From NCBI GenBank assembly GCA_019115725.1, contig DXCY01000219.1, positions 1 to 10,185 of the forward strand: 10,185 nucleotides of DNA, written 5' to 3'. Numbering within the stretch: the first letter of the stretch is position 1; each line of letters opens with the position of its first letter. Below the pieces are notes generated by a model. That model made no database searches, was not told the origin of the DNA, and worked only from the letters and a program-made list of their open reading frames with translations. The translations under genes and the position numbers were made by a program. The stretch is from Candidatus Luteimonas excrementigallinarum. GTDB lineage: Bacteria; Pseudomonadota; Gammaproteobacteria; Xanthomonadales; Xanthomonadaceae. Shown here in pieces: positions 6,548 to 10,185 of this stretch.

Positions 6548-6588
6548 ATCAGCGCTGCGTGATTCAGCGCTGTGTGATTCACCGTCCG
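6544..6588 (+). repeat. 15-bp tandem repeat spanning the phoB stop codon
   Basis: Two full units, GTGAATCAGCGCTGC (6544-6558) and GTGATTCAGCGCTGT (6559-6573), are followed by a partial third beginning GTGATTCA (6574-6581). The first unit includes the phoB stop TGA (6545-6547). Because the period is a multiple of three, the TGA triplets at 6560-6562 and 6575-6577 lie in the same frame. Each full unit also contains the palindrome CAGCGCTG, so the two copies could pair in the mRNA between phoB and phoR. Confidence 0.85.
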
Positions 6589-6601
6589 GGCGCCTAGACT
6601 G

Positions 6602-7933
6602 ATGGAAATGTCTGTCAACGCGCACCCTCCCCTGAGCAGGACCCTGGGCCGACCGCTGGTCGTACTGGCCGTTGCGCTGGCCGTTGGCTTCGTCATCGGT
6701 CATCCCTGGGCTGCGCTGGCGGTGGCGGCGCTGGGCGTTCTGGCCTGGCAACAGCTGCAGCTGCGCCGCCTGGTCCGCCGCCTGGCCTCCCGCCAGCGCG
6801 TGGCGGTGGGCGCGGGCGGCGACGCGTGGAGCGACCTGCAGCAGCTGCTGCATCGCAACCAGGAGGAGCATCGCCACCGTGCCCAGCGCCTGGTGGAGAT
6901 GCTGCGCGCCTACCGCGCTGCCGCTGCCGCGCTGCCCGATGCGGTGGTGGTGCTGGAGCGCAACACCCAGCGGGTGCAGTGGTTCAACGCGGCCGCCAGC
7001 GACCTGCTGGGCCTGCACTATCCCGAAGACACCCAGGCACCGCTGGGCGAGCGCCTGCGCCCGCTGCCGATCGCCCACTGGCTGGCCGGCGGCCGCAATG
7101 CCGAGCCGCTGCTGGATGTGGCTTCGCCGATCAACCCGGGCATGCGGCTGAGCCTGCGCCTGATCCCCTATTCCGACGAGTTGTGGCTGCTGGTCGCACG
7201 CGATGTGACCAAGCTGATGCACCTGGAGCACATCCGCCGCGACTTCGTGGCCAACGTGTCCCACGAGCTGCGCACGCCGCTGACCGTGATCCACGGCTAT
7301 CTGGAAATGCTCGACCCTGCCGACCAGCCGGACTGGGCACCGATCCTGGTGGAAATGCAGCGCCAGTCGCAGCGCATGACCCAGCTGGTGGAAGACCTGC
7401 TGACCCTGTCGCGGCTTGAGTCGCAGGATTCGATCAACGACGAAGTGGTGTCGCTGGATTCCACCCTGGCCACCCTGCGCCGTGAAGCCGAGGCGCTCGG
7501 CAAGGGCCAACAGACCGTCACCGCCGAGGACCGCGCGGGCGTAGACCTGCTGGGCTCGCCACGCGAGCTGCACAGCGCGTTCTCCAATCTGGTCTCCAAC
7601 GCGGTGCGCTATACGCCGGCCAACGGCAGCATCTCCATCATCATCGACCTGGACGAGGACGGCGGGGTGATGCTGTCGGTGCGCGATACCGGCTACGGCA
7701 TTCCCGAATCCCACTTGGCCCGCCTGACCGAGCGCTTCTACCGGGTGTCCACCAGCCGCTCACGCGAACTGGGCGGCACCGGTCTGGGCCTGGCGATCGC
7801 CAAGCACGTACTGCAGCTGCATCAGGCCCGACTGGAAATTTCCAGCGAAGTCGGACAGGGCAGCGTGTTCACCTGCCGCTTTCCCGCAGGACGCACCCTG
7901 CCGCGGACGGCTTCCGAGGATTTTGACCCATGA
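6602..7933 (+). CDS. phoR: Phosphate regulon sensor histidine kinase PhoR
   Basis: This 443-residue inner-membrane kinase would phosphorylate PhoB at low phosphate, normally on a signal relayed from the Pst transporter and PhoU. An N-terminal hydrophobic hairpin (about 18-33 and 36-50) is followed by basic, arginine-rich residues, a PAS-like domain (about 105-200), and the dimerisation/phosphotransfer helix with SHELRTPL, phosphoacceptor H221. The ATPase domain has the N box (N333 in FSNLVSNAVRYTP), G1 (DTGYGIP, 362-368) and G2 (GGTGLGLAIAKH, from 391). There is almost no periplasmic loop, as in E. coli PhoR, so it does not sense phosphate outside directly. ATG codons at 6602 and 6608 are both possible starts; neither has a clear ribosome site, and I list the first. 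It lies 54 bp behind phoB and overlaps ppk1 by ATGA. The neighbouring phoB separates it from other PAS-kinases. Confidence 0.94.
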   Translation: MEMSVNAHPPLSRTLGRPLVVLAVALAVGFVIGHPWAALAVAALGVLAWQQLQLRRLVRRLASRQRVAVGAGGDAWSDLQQLLHRNQEEHRHRAQRLVEMLRAYRAAAAALPDAVVVLERNTQRVQWFNAAASDLLGLHYPEDTQAPLGERLRPLPIAHWLAGGRNAEPLLDVASPINPGMRLSLRLIPYSDELWLLVARDVTKLMHLEHIRRDFVANVSHELRTPLTVIHGYLEMLDPADQPDWAPILVEMQRQSQRMTQLVEDLLTLSRLESQDSINDEVVSLDSTLATLRREAEALGKGQQTVTAEDRAGVDLLGSPRELHSAFSNLVSNAVRYTPANGSISIIIDLDEDGGVMLSVRDTGYGIPESHLARLTERFYRVSTSRSRELGGTGLGLAIAKHVLQLHQARLEISSEVGQGSVFTCRFPAGRTLPRTASEDFDP

Positions 7934-10086
7934 GCCCGTCCCGCACCGCCGGCCCGTCGAAAGATACGCCGCCTGCCCGCCGCGCCAGCAAGCATGCAGC
8001 GCGGCCCGACCCATCGGCCTCAGCCACCGAGCAGGACCCGCTGGCCGACCCGTCGCTGTACCTGAACCGGGAACTCGCGCAGCTGGACTTCAACTTCCGG
8101 GTCCTGGCCCAGGCCCAGTCGCCGGCCGTTCCGCTGCTGGAGCGGCTGCGCTTCCTGTGCATTTCGTGCACCAACCTGGACGAGTTCTTCGAAATCCGGG
8201 CCGCGGCCGTGCGCCACGCGGGAGAGCTCGGCCTGCCGGCCGGCACTGACGGCCTGGCCCCGGCCAGCGCGCTACGCCGGATCCACGAGCGCGCCTCGGA
8301 ACTGGTCGACGCGCAGTACGCGTGCTGGAACGACGAGCTGCGGCCCGCGCTGGCCGACAACGGCGTGCGCATCATCGCCCGTACCGAGTGGAACGCGCGC
8401 CACCGGCGCTGGCTGGGTGCGTACTTCCAGAGCGAGATCATGCCGGTGCTGTCGCCGCTGGGACTGGACCCGGCCCACCCGTTCCCGCGCATCCTCAACA
8501 AATCGCTGAACGTGGTGGTGGTGCTGAAGGGCAAGGATGCGTTCGGGCGCATCGGCAACCTGGCCATCGTGCGCGCGCCGCGCTCGCTGCCGCGCATCAT
8601 CAAGCTGCCGCCGAACGTTTCCGGCGGCGAGAACGACTTCGTGTTCCTCTCGGCGGTGCTGTCCGAATTCGTCCACCGCCTGTTCCCGGGGATGGAGGTC
8701 AAGGGCGCGTACCAGTTCCGCGTGACCCGGAATTCCGAGCTGATCATGGACGAGGACGAGGTGGAGAACCTCGCCCTGGCCCTGCGTGAGGAGCTGGCGG
8801 GTCGCGGCTACCAGCGACCCATGCGGCTGGAAATCGCCGCCGACTGCCCGCGATCGATCGTGCGCATCCTGCTGGAGAATTTTGACCTGCCTGACAATGC
8901 GGTGTATCGCATCAGCGGGCCGGTCAACCTGAGCCGCGCGGTGCAGGTGTATGACCTGGTGGAGCGCCCGGAGCTGAAGTACCCGGCGTTCCAGCCGCGG
9001 CAGCTGGTGGGCAGCGATGCCATGTTCGACCTGATCGCCGACGAGGACGTGCTGCTGCACCACCCGTTCGACAGCTTCCACCCCGTGCTGGACCTGATCA
9101 AGCAGGCCGCCGAGGACCCGAACGTCCTGGCGATCAAGCAGACCCTGTACCGCACCGGCAAGGACTCGCCGATCGTGGAGCACCTGGTGCAGGCCGCGCG
9201 CAACGGCAAGGATGTCACCGTGGTGGTGGAGCTGCTGGCGCGCTTTGACGAGGAGGCCAACCTGGGCCTGGCCGGCCGCCTGCAGGAGGCCGGGGTGCAG
9301 GTGGTGTACGGCGTGGTGGGCTTCAAGACCCACGCCAAGATGCTGCTGATCGTGCGCCGGGAAGGCCGCAAGCTGCGCCGCTACGTGCACCTGGGCACCG
9401 GAAACTACCACCCCGGCAACGCGCGCGCCTACACCGACCTGGGCCTGATGACCGACCATCCGGGCATCGGCAGCGATGTGCACCAGATCTTCATGCAGCT
9501 GTCCGGACTGGCCCCGGCGATCGAGCTGGAGCACATGCTGCAGTCGCCCTTCACCCTGCACCCGGGCGTGCTGGACCGGATCGGGCGCGAGACCGAACAC
9601 GCGCATGCCGGCAAACCGGCCCGCATCATCGCCAAGATGAACGCCCTCAACGAGCCGCGGGTGATCCGCGCCCTGTACGCGGCCTCACAGGCCGGGGTGA
9701 GGATCACCCTGGTGGTGCGCGGGGCCTGCACGCTGCGCCCCGGCGTGCCCGGGATTTCCGACAACATCCGCGTGGTGTCCATTGTCGGCCGGTTCCTGGA
9801 GCATCACCGCACCTACTGGTTCGCCAACGACGGCCAGCCGGAGCTGTTCTGCGCCAGCGCCGACTGGCTGGAGCGCAACCTGCTGCGCCGGGTGGAAGCC
9901 TGCTTCCCCATCCTCTCGCCGCCGCTGGTGCAGCGGATCCACGAAGAGGTGCTGGACAACTATCTGGCCGACAACACGGATGCCTGGGAGCTGCAGGCCG
10001 ATGGCAGCTATCGCCAGCTGGTGCCGGAGGAAGGGGCTGCCCCCCATTCGGCACAGACCTGGCTGCTGGAGAAGATCTGCGGATGA
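7930..10086 (+). CDS. ppk1: Polyphosphate kinase 1
   Basis: This 718-residue enzyme reversibly transfers the ATP gamma-phosphate onto long polyphosphate chains and usually associates with the membrane. The conserved core begins around residue 42 (LYLNRELAQLDFN). The catalytic histidine is H468 in KTHAK, equivalent to E. coli H435; H487 in HLGTGNYH sits 19 residues later, exactly where E. coli has H454. H625 in FLEHHR corresponds to E. coli H592. The two C-terminal phospholipase-D-like domains are therefore complete. The first 40 residues are rich in proline, serine and charged residues, look disordered and are absent from the E. coli protein. The ATG at 7930-7932 overlaps the phoR stop as ATGA, and the 3' end overlaps ppx the same way, so translation is coupled across the three genes. 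Being in the phoB-phoR unit, ppk1 should be induced by phosphate starvation. Confidence 0.96.
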   Translation: MSPSRTAGPSKDTPPARRASKHAARPDPSASATEQDPLADPSLYLNRELAQLDFNFRVLAQAQSPAVPLLERLRFLCISCTNLDEFFEIRAAAVRHAGELGLPAGTDGLAPASALRRIHERASELVDAQYACWNDELRPALADNGVRIIARTEWNARHRRWLGAYFQSEIMPVLSPLGLDPAHPFPRILNKSLNVVVVLKGKDAFGRIGNLAIVRAPRSLPRIIKLPPNVSGGENDFVFLSAVLSEFVHRLFPGMEVKGAYQFRVTRNSELIMDEDEVENLALALREELAGRGYQRPMRLEIAADCPRSIVRILLENFDLPDNAVYRISGPVNLSRAVQVYDLVERPELKYPAFQPRQLVGSDAMFDLIADEDVLLHHPFDSFHPVLDLIKQAAEDPNVLAIKQTLYRTGKDSPIVEHLVQAARNGKDVTVVVELLARFDEEANLGLAGRLQEAGVQVVYGVVGFKTHAKMLLIVRREGRKLRRYVHLGTGNYHPGNARAYTDLGLMTDHPGIGSDVHQIFMQLSGLAPAIELEHMLQSPFTLHPGVLDRIGRETEHAHAGKPARIIAKMNALNEPRVIRALYAASQAGVRITLVVRGACTLRPGVPGISDNIRVVSIVGRFLEHHRTYWFANDGQPELFCASADWLERNLLRRVEACFPILSPPLVQRIHEEVLDNYLADNTDAWELQADGSYRQLVPEEGAAPHSAQTWLLEKICG

Positions 10087-10185
10087 AAACCACCCGTTCC
10101 CTGGTGCTGCCGGGCGCCATGCCCAAGTCGATCCAGGATGGCGACACCCTGGCCGCGATCGACATGGGCTCCAACAGCTTCCACA
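10083..10185 (+). CDS. ppx: Exopolyphosphatase (Ppx/GppA family), 5' end only
   Basis: Thirty-four codons are visible before the window ends. The N-terminus MKTTRSLVLPGAMPKSIQDG leads into LAAIDMGSNSFH (about residues 23-34), which is the first phosphate-binding motif of the ASKHA-fold Ppx/GppA phosphatases. In such proteins this motif contacts the phosphate of polyphosphate or pppGpp. Its place directly after ppk1, with the ATG inside the ppk1 stop (ATGA), argues for exopolyphosphatase rather than the guanosine-pentaphosphatase GppA. GGAG about 11 bases before the ATG could be its ribosome site. The lead before the motif is about 15 residues longer than in E. coli Ppx; an internal ATG at residue 13 is an alternative start. 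The rest of the gene lies outside the window. Confidence 0.88.
   Translation, partial: MKTTRSLVLPGAMPKSIQDGDTLAAIDMGSNSFH

Noticed and set aside
6612..6618. CTGTCAA resembling one PhoB half-site at the start of phoR
   Set aside because: There is no second repeat 11 bp to either side, and it falls within phoR codons. A single heptamer is not a Pho box.
5831..7714. 627-codon open frame on the minus strand opposite phoB and phoR
   Set aside because: It is His-, Gln- and Ala-rich with no recognisable domain and covers two unmistakable genes on the other strand. Long antisense frames are expected in GC-rich DNA, so it is a shadow.
8272..9606. 444-codon minus-strand frame opposite ppk1
   Set aside because: The protein is a compositional mirror of ppk1 (rich in His, Gln and Val) and has no start context or domain.
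1..10185. Mobile elements, CRISPR array, toxin-antitoxin or defence cassette
   Set aside because: No inverted-repeat-bounded transposase, regularly spaced repeats, integrase or att-like duplication is visible, and all genes belong to conserved core families.

Overview
The window looks like a chromosomal segment of a high-GC gammaproteobacterium of the Xanthomonadaceae (Stenotrophomonas, Xanthomonas, Lysobacter or a close relative). This rests on overall protein resemblance and on the gene order phoB-phoR-ppk1-ppx next to a BepA-type protease. It was not tested by a database search, so the genus is left open. The region is densely coding. I see no mobile elements, CRISPR arrays, tRNA or rRNA genes, and no composition break that would suggest recent transfer.

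Left part (1-3772). The 3' end of a Bax inhibitor-1/YccA-like membrane protein gene runs rightward into a strong bidirectional terminator. It shares this terminator with a convergent NhaC-type Na+/H+ antiporter gene. Further minus-strand genes follow: an isocitrate dehydrogenase whose cofactor-determining residues predict NAD+, then a two-gene unit made of a glutaredoxin (TTG start, CAYC active site) overlapping by 4 bp an AhpD-like carboxymuconolactone decarboxylase family protein (GTG start). The pair looks like a small thiol-redox module.

Right part (4047-10185, all plus strand). A secreted M48 metalloprotease with TPR-like C-terminus (BepA family) is followed by a 164-bp gap. That gap carries a three-repeat Pho box abutting a -10 element. 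Downstream lie phoB (response regulator), phoR (sensor kinase), ppk1 (polyphosphate kinase) and the first codons of ppx (exopolyphosphatase). phoR/ppk1 and ppk1/ppx overlap by ATGA. One PhoB-activated promoter therefore probably drives both the phosphate-starvation sensor and the enzymes that make and break polyphosphate. A 15-bp tandem repeat at the phoB-phoR junction copies the phoB stop codon in frame.

I found no clearly undescribed system. The observations most worth a second look are the Pho box and phosphate/polyphosphate operon, the stop-codon-bearing tandem repeat, the coupled glutaredoxin/AhpD-like pair, and a 14-bp perfect hairpin after icd whose arm recurs at the icd promoter.
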